Assembly: GCA_934668345.1 (NCBI GenBank)
Contig: CAKUNE010000006.1
Coordinates: 1 to 53,157, forward strand
Origin: an uncultured Collinsella sp.
GTDB taxonomy: Bacteria > Actinomycetota > Coriobacteriia > Coriobacteriales > Coriobacteriaceae
Reading direction: 5' to 3'
Length of the DNA: 53,157 bases
Below, piece after piece: positions 40,910 through 48,381 of this stretch; position 1 is the first letter of the stretch, and every line of letters begins with the position of its first letter. The position numbers and the translations under genes were made by a program. The notes under the pieces were generated by a model, which was not told the DNA's origin, ran no database searches, and saw only the letters and a list, made by a program, of their open reading frames with translations.

Positions 40910-42070
40910 ATGGAGATCACCAAGGATATCCGCTACGTTGGCGTCGACGATCACGACATCGACCTGTTCGAGGGCCAGTACGACGTGTCCGAGAACGGTA
41001 TGGCATACAACAGCTACGTTATCTTGGGCGAGAAGATCGCTGTCGCCGATTCGGTCGACGGCGGTTTTGTTGACGAGTGGCTCGGCAACATCGAGGCCGT
41101 GCTCGATGGTCGTACGCCCGATTACCTGGTCGTCCACCACATGGAGCCCGACCACTCCGCTGGCATCGCCGCCTTCATGGAGCGCTATCCCCAGGCCCAG
41201 ATCGTGGCCAGCATGGGCGCCTTCCGCATGATGGTCAACTACTTTGGCACCGATTACCCCGAGCGCAAGATGGTCGTCAAAGAGGGCGACGTGCTCGACC
41301 TGGGCGGCCACAGCCTGACGTTTGTCGGCGCCCCCAACGTGCACTGGCCCGAGGTGCTGTTCTCCTACGAGGCCACCGACAAGGTGCTCTTTAGTGCCGA
41401 CGGCTTTGGCAAGTTCGGCGCCAACGACATCGAGGACCCGGAAGGCTGGGCCTGCGAGGCGCGCCGTTACTACTTTGGTATCGTCGGCAAGTTCGGCAAG
41501 TTCGTGCAGGCTGTGCTCAAGAAGGCCGCCGATCTGGACATTCAGATCATCTGCCCGCTCCACGGTCCCGTGCTGACCGAGAACCTGGGTTATTACCTCA
41601 ACACCTACAACACCTGGTCGAGCTACCAGCCCGAGGACGAGGGCATCACGATTGCCTACGCGAGCGTCTACGGCCATCTGAAGGCAGCCGTCGAGGAGCT
41701 CGCTTCTGCGCTCGAGGCTCGCGGCCAGAAGGTCTCCGTCTTTGACCTGGCTCGCGATGATATGGCCGAGGCCGTTGAGGATGCGTTCCGCTACGACCGT
41801 CTGGTGCTTGCCTCTATCACGTATCAGGGCGAGATCTTCCCGTTCATGAGCACCTTCATCCACACGCTCACCGAGCACGCCTACCAGAACCGTACCGTGG
41901 CGCTCGTCGAGGCCGGCTCTTGGGCACCCGCAGCCGCCAAGGTCATGACCAAGGAGCTCGAGGGCATGAAGGACATCATCCTGGCGCAGAACAAGGTGAC
42001 CGTGCTGGGCTCGCTCAACGACGCATCGCGCGCCCAGATCGAAGCCCTCGCCGACGAGCTGTCCAAGTAA
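40910..42070 (+). CDS. fprA: FprA family A-type flavoprotein (flavodiiron protein)
   Basis: 386 residues from ATG at 40910, with AGGAGG 9 nt upstream. The N-terminal metallo-beta-lactamase domain carries the diiron motif HHMEPDHSAG and later metal-binding residues (GAPNVHWPEV, SADGFGKFG, CPLHGPVL). The C-terminal flavodoxin domain begins ITIAYASVYGHLKAA and includes a SITYQGEIFPFM loop. Flavodiiron proteins reduce oxygen to water and/or nitric oxide to nitrous oxide, protecting anaerobes. No rubredoxin gene is adjacent. It is monocistronic, with a terminator. Confidence 0.95.
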   Translation: MEITKDIRYVGVDDHDIDLFEGQYDVSENGMAYNSYVILGEKIAVADSVDGGFVDEWLGNIEAVLDGRTPDYLVVHHMEPDHSAGIAAFMERYPQAQIVASMGAFRMMVNYFGTDYPERKMVVKEGDVLDLGGHSLTFVGAPNVHWPEVLFSYEATDKVLFSADGFGKFGANDIEDPEGWACEARRYYFGIVGKFGKFVQAVLKKAADLDIQIICPLHGPVLTENLGYYLNTYNTWSSYQPEDEGITIAYASVYGHLKAAVEELASALEARGQKVSVFDLARDDMAEAVEDAFRYDRLVLASITYQGEIFPFMSTFIHTLTEHAYQNRTVALVEAGSWAPAAAKVMTKELEGMKDIILAQNKVTVLGSLNDASRAQIEALADELSK

Positions 42071-42093
42071 CAACTCTTCACTTCTACCGTCGA

Positions 42094-42134
42094 AACCACC
42101 ACAAAGGTGCCTGTCCCCTTTGTGGTGGTTTTTG
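42094..42134 (+). terminator. Terminator after fprA; also a GGGGAC-core palindrome
   Basis: A perfect 14-bp stem AACCACCACAAAGG (42094-42107 with 42117-42130), then TTTTG. Read on the minus strand, where it lies just 7 nt after the DeoR stop, the loop contributes GGGGACAGGCACC, the core also seen in other elements here. Confidence 0.85.
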
Positions 42135-42136
42135 TT

Positions 42137-42940
42137 TTAGTCAGTGGCGAGGATGAGGGTTGGGGCGTCGGTGTCGGCGATCTCGGCGATTGAGGTGGCG
42201 ACGGCGCCTTCGGGGTCACGGTCCATCACGATGGTGTCGACATCGGCAAGTTCGGCGAAGCGGTACATGCCGCGTCCGTTGGCCTTGCTCGCGTCCATGA
42301 GCGCCACGCTCTTACGCGCGGCGACGATCATGGCCGTTTTGGTTTCGGCCATTTGCGGAAAGTCGGTGGTAAAGCCGCAGCCGGTGACAAAGGCGCCGGG
42401 GCACATGATGGCGAGGTCGGCGTGAATCATCTGTAGCGCCTGCATAGTGAGCGGACCGTACAGATAGCGATGGCCTTTGCGCAGCGCGCCGCCCAGCATA
42501 ACAACATCGACCGAGGGCATGCTCTCGTCGATGTAATCGGCGATGGTAATGTCGGCCGTGATGACGGTGATGCCGTCGCGTTGGTCGAGCAGGCGGACAA
42601 ATTCGAGTGCCGTGGTGCCCGAGTCGACGAGCAGCGTGTCACCGTCGCTGACGAGCTCAATGGCGCTTTGGGCGATGGCCTGCTTTGCGGCCACGTTGAC
42701 GTTAATACGCCGGTCCTGCGTGGAGACCGTCAGGCGCTTGTGGAGCGACACGGCGCCGCCGTGCGTGCGGCGCAGCTTGCCAGCCTCGGCGAGGGCGTCC
42801 AGGTCGGCGCGGGCCGTGACGGAGGACACGCCAAAGGTCTGAGCGATTTCTGCCACCTGCACCGAGGCATTGTGCTCGAGCATTTCCATGATGGCGGCAC
42901 GGCGTTCGTCGGCGAAAGCTCGGGTTGCAACTTGGACCAT
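42137..42940 (-). CDS. DeoR/GlpR family regulator 2
   Basis: 267 residues from ATG at 42940, with GGAG 5 nt upstream; longer starts (42997, 43168) lack ribosome sites. HTH: ERRAAIMEMLEHNASVQVAEIAQTFGVSSVTARADLDALAEAGKLRRTHGGA. The sensor domain has VDSGTTALEFVRLL, VVMLGGALRKGHRYLYGPLT and MDASKANGRGMYRFAELADVD. Divergent from the class II aldolase gene, which it probably controls; a CGCCTTTC/GAAAGGCG dyad lies between them. Confidence 0.9.
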   Translation of the reverse strand: MVQVATRAFADERRAAIMEMLEHNASVQVAEIAQTFGVSSVTARADLDALAEAGKLRRTHGGAVSLHKRLTVSTQDRRINVNVAAKQAIAQSAIELVSDGDTLLVDSGTTALEFVRLLDQRDGITVITADITIADYIDESMPSVDVVMLGGALRKGHRYLYGPLTMQALQMIHADLAIMCPGAFVTGCGFTTDFPQMAETKTAMIVAARKSVALMDASKANGRGMYRFAELADVDTIVMDRDPEGAVATSIAEIADTDAPTLILATD

Positions 42941-43017
42941 GTCAGCTCCATTCTCAGCAATATTTGCAGGAATTGTGTTGAGTCCATTTTCGTTCATTTT
43001 CTTTTTGAGTAAGAAAA

Positions 43018-43056
43018 CGCCTTTCGAATACTTATCTTTTCTATAAAAGAAAGGCG
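43018..43056. promoter_or_regulatory. Dyad between deoR2 and the aldolase gene
   Basis: CGCCTTTC (43018-43025) and GAAAGGCG (43049-43056) are perfect inverted repeats around an AT-rich core containing TATAAAAG, a likely -10. Candidate operator of DeoR2. Confidence 0.5.
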
Positions 43057-43274
43057 AACAAGGCTCAAAACTCAATATCGAACACGTGCACTCGGCACAA
43101 AACCCTTCCGTTTGCTTTTCAAAATTGAGAGTCTTGCCCTGCGGAGTGACAACATCCCGCACATTCATACCCGCTGAATTTCATACAATGAGCGCAGCAA
43201 AACGCAAGGTAAAACGCCTTGCGAACAACTACGCCCGATGTCCAGATGCGGGCGAGGGAGAGGAGCAAACGCTC

Positions 43275-44132
43275 ATGGCACTTGTTACCACCGAAAAGAT
43301 GCTCAAGGACGCTCAGGCCGGCCACTACGCCGTCGGCGCGTTCAACGTCGAGAACCTCGAGTTTGTTATGGCCGTTCTGGCCGCTGCCGAGGAGACCAAG
43401 TCCCCCGTCATCATGCAGACCACCCCGGGCACCATCAAGACCGCTGGTCTGGACTACTTCTACGGCATGGTCAAGGCTGCCGCCGAGCGCGCTTCCGTGC
43501 CCGTCGCCCTGCACCTCGATCACGGCGATGGCTATGACCGCTGCATGCAGGCTTTCCGCACGGGCTACACCTCTGTCATGATCGACGGTTCGCACGAGTC
43601 CTTCGAGGACAACATCGCCCTGACCAAGTCCGTCGCCGACGCTGGCCGCGCCATGGGCGTGCCCGTTGAGGCCGAGCTCGGCAAGGTTGGCGGCAAGGAG
43701 GACGACGGTCCCGCGGTTGAGGGCGAGAGCCCCTACACCGACCCCGCCGAGGCCAAGGAGTTCGTCGAGCGCACTGGCTGCACCTCCCTCGCTATTGGCG
43801 TTGGCACCAGCCACGGCGTGTACACGAGCGATCCGCACATCGAGCAGTCCGTGGTCAAGGCCATCCGCGACGCCGTCGACGTGCCGCTGGTCCTGCACGG
43901 CACCTCCGGTGTGCCCGACGAGCAGGTTGCCGAGGCTGTGAAGAACGGCATCTGCAAGGTCAACTACGCCACCGAGCTGCGTCAGGCCTACACCAAGGGC
44001 TTCATGGCCTACATGGCCGAGAACCCCGGCTGCTTCGATCCCAAGAAGCCTGCTAAGGAGGGCATGCGCGAGATTACCGAGCTGGTTAAGATCCGCATGA
44101 CCAACCTCAACTCTGTGGGCAAAGCAGAGTAA
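43275..44132 (+). CDS. Class II fructose/tagatose-bisphosphate aldolase
   Basis: 285 residues from ATG at 43275, with AGGAG upstream; the longer frame covers the divergent regulatory region. Zn-binding residues are visible in LHLDHGDGYDRC, VEAELGKVGG(KEDD) and VLHGTSGVPDEQV; the substrate loop is MIDGSHESFEDN. The size and motifs fit GatY/KbaY/FbaA. Because lacA, lacB and lacC are in the window and no class I lacD is, tagatose-1,6-bisphosphate is a likely substrate, in addition to or instead of fructose-1,6-bisphosphate; sequence alone does not decide. Followed by a 151-bp palindrome. Confidence 0.92.
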   Translation: MALVTTEKMLKDAQAGHYAVGAFNVENLEFVMAVLAAAEETKSPVIMQTTPGTIKTAGLDYFYGMVKAAAERASVPVALHLDHGDGYDRCMQAFRTGYTSVMIDGSHESFEDNIALTKSVADAGRAMGVPVEAELGKVGGKEDDGPAVEGESPYTDPAEAKEFVERTGCTSLAIGVGTSHGVYTSDPHIEQSVVKAIRDAVDVPLVLHGTSGVPDEQVAEAVKNGICKVNYATELRQAYTKGFMAYMAENPGCFDPKKPAKEGMREITELVKIRMTNLNSVGKAE

Positions 44133-44156
44133 CAGCAAGGGTGCTCCGATCCCACC

Positions 44157-44307
44157 GGACGGCTTGGGCGGGTCCCGTACTTAGTTTCCAAAACGTCCTC
44201 GCGCATGAAGGCCCCCGTTGTCTCGCTTCTTCGAAGCGTTGACAACGGGGGCCTTCGCGCTGCGGAATGATTTTGGAAACTAAGTACGGGACCCGCCCAA
44301 GCCGTCC
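44157..44307. repeat. 151-bp nested palindrome
   Basis: Outer arms of 37 nt (44157-44193 and 44271-44307) are perfect inverse copies; they include GTCCCGTACTTAGTTTCC. Inside, a second perfect 16-bp stem (44207-44222 with 44241-44256) and an innermost CGCTTC/GAAGCG stem continue the same axis. It lies 24 nt after the aldolase and 50 nt from the convergent HAD gene, and may end both transcripts. Confidence 0.88.
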
Positions 44308-44356
44308 TGCTCAGTCGCCCTTGTGGCGTTAAGGCTGATAATTTGGGATGGAAGGG

Positions 44357-44980
44357 TTACTTGGTTGTTAGGGTTAGCAGGTCTGTAGGGGTTTTTAGGT
44401 TGTAGGTGGCGTTGGGGATTTCTTGGTGGGATCCCCATGCTGCTCGGGCAAAATTGACCCCTGCTGAAGTTGCGCATTGTTCGTCGTAGACGGTGTCGCC
44501 AACGTAGATGACGCTGTCGGGGTTTGCGCCCGTACGTCGGAGATATTCGAGCATGGGTGCGGGTGCGGGTTTGTGTTCGGTTGTGTCTTCGACAAGGATG
44601 ATGTGCTCAAAATACGTATCGAAGCCAAGGGGTGCTATTTCTTCTGCGTATTCGTCGCGCGCACGTGAGGAGACAATGCCAAGATTGCAACCGCTATCGG
44701 CGAGTTTTGCGATGACTTCAAGCAAACCTGGAAACACGCTGATGGTGCTTTTAAAGCTGGCGGCAACGTGGCACCAGCGATCCAACGTTGCTTGCGAGTA
44801 GATTCCAAGCTTCTCAAGAGCATCCTTGCCGGGTATGCCGAGGGCAAATTCAAGCTCGTTTCGGGGGAGCGTTTTGCCGGTCTCTTCTTGGACAATCTGG
44901 GCAAGCGATGACAGAACGCTTTCTTCTGTATCTGCCAATGTTCCATCAACGTCAAACACGACATGGTCGAACTGTTTCAT
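44357..44980 (-). CDS. HAD family hydrolase (phosphoglycolate phosphatase-like)
   Basis: 207 residues from ATG at 44980, with AAAGGA 7 nt upstream. HAD motif I is DVDGTLADTEES with both catalytic Asp residues, motif II is GIVSSRAR, motif III includes KPAPAPMLEYL, and motif IV YVGDTVYDEQCA. The cap domain is of the beta-phosphoglucomutase/Gph type. The substrate cannot be told. GC is lower than in the neighbouring sugar genes. It lies 59 nt after the AraC gene on the same strand. Confidence 0.9.
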   Translation of the reverse strand: MKQFDHVVFDVDGTLADTEESVLSSLAQIVQEETGKTLPRNELEFALGIPGKDALEKLGIYSQATLDRWCHVAASFKSTISVFPGLLEVIAKLADSGCNLGIVSSRARDEYAEEIAPLGFDTYFEHIILVEDTTEHKPAPAPMLEYLRRTGANPDSVIYVGDTVYDEQCATSAGVNFARAAWGSHQEIPNATYNLKTPTDLLTLTTK

Positions 44981-45039
44981 GGCATTCCTTTCTCTCATCT
45001 GTCTGATAGTGTGGGACAGGTGAGGTAGGAGCGCTAGCG

Positions 45040-45972
45040 TTATTTCTGCCCCGTAGTATCGAAATTCTGCCTCATGGCTCGATACTCAGAAGGGGTACAG
45101 CCAATTTGTTCCTTGAATACCTGCCCAAGGTGGCTCGCCGTTGCAAAGCCGCATTGGTGAGCGATCGTCTGTACCGTTCGCGTGGTGTGCGTCAAGAGCG
45201 TGCAAGCGCGGGTGATGCGGTATGCGCGTAGATACGCGGCTGGGGTTGTTCCCGCGCAAGCTTTGATGGTGCGATAGCAATCTCTTTCGCTGATGCCGAC
45301 CGCGGATGCAATTTGGGGAACATCTATGCTGTCTGCATAGTGTGTGCGGATGTAGTCCAGAATTTCTCTAAACCGAATTTCACGGCTGGTCATCAAAGAA
45401 CTATTGTCCAAAGCGAATTGTGGTTCGGCTTTGGCATAGATCTGAACCCAGAGTTCTGACAGGCTATTTCGAAGCGCCATCTCGTTCTGCGGCTGTTGAA
45501 GATCGTGGCTAAAGGAGCTCTTCAGCAAATCGATAAAGGGCATATCGCCGGGGTTGGTGGGCGACCATTTGAGTACATCGACGCCTCGACATTGCAGTAA
45601 TGGATTGATGTAGCGCTTTTGAAGGCGTCCCGCGGGATCGCCGAGCATTGACGGCTGAAAGATATGCAGCATTTGAATGGCTGGCGCCGAATTGGGCGAT
45701 TGTAGGGTGCTGTGCAAAACGCCGCCGTTGATAAAGCCGGCGGACCCTTCCTCAAAGCGCATGTGCTCATGAGCCGCACGCGTGCGATAGTCAATTGCTC
45801 CCTGCTCCATGTAGAAAAGCTCGACTTCGGAATGCCAGTGCCAGGGGACGGAGTTGCCCGGATAGCGAGCGAATTCTGCGCGTTCGGCAATATAGGGCCA
45901 GTCTTCGGCGGTCTCGGGAAACGCTTCCTCGCGTCCTCCGCGGTGCAATTCTATGTGATCCATGTTTCGCAT
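45040..45972 (-). CDS. AraC family regulator with cupin sensor domain
   Basis: 310 residues (an ATG three codons in is an alternative start). The N-terminal cupin domain (about 25-110) has HWHSEVELFYMEQG, the usual sugar-binding sensor start. The C-terminal AraC DNA-binding domain (about 205-305) has both helix-turn-helix units: YADSIDVPQIASAVGISERDCYRTIKACAGTTPAAYLRAYRI and VQTIAHQCGFATASHLGQVFKEQIGCTPSEYR. Its target is unclear; the HAD gene follows it and a small ORF precedes it. Confidence 0.93.
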   Translation of the reverse strand: MRNMDHIELHRGGREEAFPETAEDWPYIAERAEFARYPGNSVPWHWHSEVELFYMEQGAIDYRTRAAHEHMRFEEGSAGFINGGVLHSTLQSPNSAPAIQMLHIFQPSMLGDPAGRLQKRYINPLLQCRGVDVLKWSPTNPGDMPFIDLLKSSFSHDLQQPQNEMALRNSLSELWVQIYAKAEPQFALDNSSLMTSREIRFREILDYIRTHYADSIDVPQIASAVGISERDCYRTIKACAGTTPAAYLRAYRITRACTLLTHTTRTVQTIAHQCGFATASHLGQVFKEQIGCTPSEYRAMRQNFDTTGQK

Positions 45973-45997
45973 GGCATCAGTATAAAGCGCGATGGGC

Positions 45998-46207
45998 TTA
46001 GATTGCCCTTGCCTGTTCGGGGAACGCCTTGTCTAGGGATGCTTGGAGCTTTTCGAAGGATGCTCGTAAGTTGAGGCTCTGATCGGCTGAGCGCTTGGTT
46101 TTTGTGGTGGGGGAGTCGAGGAGACCGTCTCTCTGTGTCGGGGGGAAGGAGAATAGGTCTGCATGTTTTAGGGATGGCTGCTGTGCTGCGTCATTGGAAG
46201 AATGCAT
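45998..46207 (-). CDS. Possible small protein upstream of araC
   Basis: 69 residues, no recognised family. GGAGG lies 10 nt before ATG, a rather long spacing. Sequence is polar, with a C-terminal stretch (LRASFEKLQASLDKAF) that could form an amphipathic helix. It ends 25 nt before the AraC gene on the same strand. Coding status is uncertain. Confidence 0.4.
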   Translation of the reverse strand: MHSSNDAAQQPSLKHADLFSFPPTQRDGLLDSPTTKTKRSADQSLNLRASFEKLQASLDKAFPEQARAI

Positions 46208-46460
46208 GCTTATGCGGCCTCCTCGATGTCCACCAAAAGGTTGCGCACGGGGTGTGCTGCTAGGTCCCGTGCGTTGGCAGTATTATGCCGCGGCTGCCGC
46301 AAAGAAGCGCTAAAGAAAGGCTTAACCTGGTTTGGTGTTACGATGAAACTGCAGGTCAGAGGTATTGAGTAACACTCTTGAAAGGTTTTGGGCTTAAGGG
46401 CTTTCTAAGGTTTGTGACGTGGATGTGGCGCGGACGTACGGAGCGTGTGAATGCACGCTG

Positions 46461-47447
46461 TTAGCGCTGCGGCTCTGCGGCGCGCACCTGCTCGATGACC
46501 TTTTCCATCGTGGCGTCGATGCGGTCTTTTTTGAGCTCGCATTCCCAGATGGTTATGGGTGTCCAGCCCATTTGAGTGAGTGCTGCCACGGCAGCGCGGT
46601 CGCGTTCGACGTTGCGACGGAACTTTGCCTCCCAAAACTCAACGTTGCGCTTGGGCTGGCTAGGGTTGCACTTGGGGCAGCGGTGCCAAAAGCAGCCGTT
46701 GACGAAGATGGCGATCTTGCGTCCAGGAAAGGCGATGTCGGGCTTGCCGGGAACCTTCCATTCCAGGCGATAGCCGGTGAGGCCCGCTGCGCGCAGGCGC
46801 TGGCGAACGAGCAGCTCGGGCTTGGTATTGGCGCGCTTGTTGCCCTTCATGGACTTTTTGATGGCGGCGCGACGGCGGACCAGTTCGCGCTCGTCAGCGG
46901 AGAGGTCCGAGGTATCGATGCCGTCGAGCAGGCTAGGTTTGGTGCGCTTTTTGGAGCGGCGCTTGGTTTTGCGCTTGGGCTTGGTGGTGGGCTCGTCGGT
47001 CGTGTTGGGCGCGGCGTCATCGGCGGCGCTTGCCTCAAGCCGGTCTTCCTTCAGCTCAATCAGGGCATCGATAAGCCCCTTGTCGGCGGGCATCCATTCC
47101 ACCGTGGCAAGCGAGGTGCGTGGAATCCAGCGGATATCGAGCTGACGGTCGTGCTTCTGGGGCTCGTCGGACTCATCGGCGAGCGAGCAGTAGTAACACT
47201 CCATGGAGAGATGAAAATCGGGGTAGTCATACTCAACGGTATAGAAATCGCGCAGGTTAGTGACTTTTACCTGCAACTCTTCCATGAGCTCGCGGCGTAC
47301 GGCGTCCTCGGGCGTCTCGCCGCGCATGAGCTTGCCGCCTGGGAACTCCCAAAGTCCCTGCATGTCGCCATAGCCGCGCTGCACGGCCAGTAGCTCGTCG
47401 GATCCTTCCTTGCGAATGATCCCAGCGGCAACATGAACGGTCTTCAA
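46461..47447 (-). CDS. Nudix hydrolase-Vsr endonuclease fusion protein
   Basis: 328 residues from TTG at 47447, chosen since GAGAGG lies just upstream and the Nudix domain begins at once (LKTVHVAAGIIRK); the open frame continues upstream only by chance. Residues 1-130 are a MutT-type Nudix domain with box GGKLMRGETPEDAVRRELMEEL. A Lys/Arg-rich linker (about 145-180) leads to a Vsr-type mismatch endonuclease: KGNKRANTKPELLVRQRLRAAG, PGKPDIAFPGRKIAIFVNGCFWHRCPKC, and WECEL. MutT enzymes remove oxidised dNTPs and Vsr nicks T-G mismatches made by deamination of 5-methylcytosine. No cytosine methylase gene is adjacent. Confidence 0.9.
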   Translation of the reverse strand: MKTVHVAAGIIRKEGSDELLAVQRGYGDMQGLWEFPGGKLMRGETPEDAVRRELMEELQVKVTNLRDFYTVEYDYPDFHLSMECYYCSLADESDEPQKHDRQLDIRWIPRTSLATVEWMPADKGLIDALIELKEDRLEASAADDAAPNTTDEPTTKPKRKTKRRSKKRTKPSLLDGIDTSDLSADERELVRRRAAIKKSMKGNKRANTKPELLVRQRLRAAGLTGYRLEWKVPGKPDIAFPGRKIAIFVNGCFWHRCPKCNPSQPKRNVEFWEAKFRRNVERDRAAVAALTQMGWTPITIWECELKKDRIDATMEKVIEQVRAAEPQR

Positions 47448-47595
47448 CAGGAGTCCTCTCTCAACATCAACAAGTGACAGACTAGCTACCCGTACCTTAC
47501 ACAACGGTAAGGCAAGCGTAAGCCATATCGATGGTAGCCGACTCGGCTTCTTGCGACTATAGATGCCGTAGACTAATCGCAAGAAAGGACTCGGT

Positions 47596-48381
47596 ATGCA
47601 AACCACGCACATGGCGACCCCGGTACTGGAGGTCGCGCATCTCGAAAAGGTATATGGAGCGCTGGGCAACGTGACCCGCGCGCTCAACGACGTCAGCTTT
47701 ACCGTCAACCGCGGCGAATTCGTTGGCATCATGGGCGCTTCGGGCTCGGGCAAGTCGACGTTGCTCAACTGCGTGTCGACCATCGATAGCGCCACAAGTG
47801 GCACGATCCGCATCAACGGCCAGGACGTGACGCGCATGAAGCAGGCCAAGCTTTCGCAGTTCCGCCGCGAGGAGCTCGGCTTTATCTTCCAGGATTCCAA
47901 CCTGCTCGATACGCTCACGGCACGCGAGAACATCGCCCTGCCGCTCACCATCGCCCGCGTGAATTCGGCCGAAATCTCGACCCGCGTGCAGGATGTGGCC
48001 GCGCGTCTGTCTATTAGCCAGGTGCTCGACAAGTATCCCTACCAGATGTCCGGCGGCCAGCAGCAGCGCGTTGCCGCGGCTCGCGCGCTCGTCACCGATC
48101 CCACTATGATTATGGCCGACGAGCCCACCGGCGCCCTCGATTCCAAGAGCGCCCGCCTGCTGCTCGAGAGCCTGGAGGCCCTGAATCGCCGCCTACGCGC
48201 CACCGTGCTCATGGTCACGCACGACAGCTTTGCCGCCAGCTATACGAGCCGCGTGCTGTTTATCCGCGACGGCAAGATCTTCACCGAGCTGCGCCGCGGC
48301 GACACCGATCGCCGCGAGTTCTTCGACCGCATTATGGAGGTCGTTGCCATGATGGGCGGTGAGGGCTCCGATGCTCTGTAA
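47596..48381 (+). CDS. ABC transporter ATPase, BceA/MacB-type
   Basis: 261 residues; AAGAAAGGA precedes ATG. Walker [10 protein letters not shown], signature MSGGQQQR (Met in place of the usual Leu), Walker [14 protein letters not shown], and switch VTHD are present. It pairs with the FtsX-type permease whose start overlaps its end by 11 nt. BceAB transporters export or free the cell from peptide antibiotics and often work with a BceRS two-component system, which is not next to it here. Confidence 0.93.
   Translation: MQTTHMATPVLEVAHLEKVYGALGNVTRALNDVSFTVNRGEFVGIMGASGSGKSTLLNCVSTIDSATSGTIRINGQDVTRMKQAKLSQFRREELGFIFQDSNLLDTLTARENIALPLTIARVNSAEISTRVQDVAARLSISQVLDKYPYQMSGGQQQRVAAARALVTDPTMIMADEPTGALDSKSARLLLESLEALNRRLRATVLMVTHDSFAASYTSRVLFIRDGKIFTELRRGDTDRREFFDRIMEVVAMMGGEGSDAL

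Noticed and set aside
47448..48032. Extension of the Nudix-Vsr frame upstream
   Set aside because: It lies antisense to the ABC ATPase gene and encodes Ser/Arg-rich text; the Nudix domain starts at the TTG at 47447.
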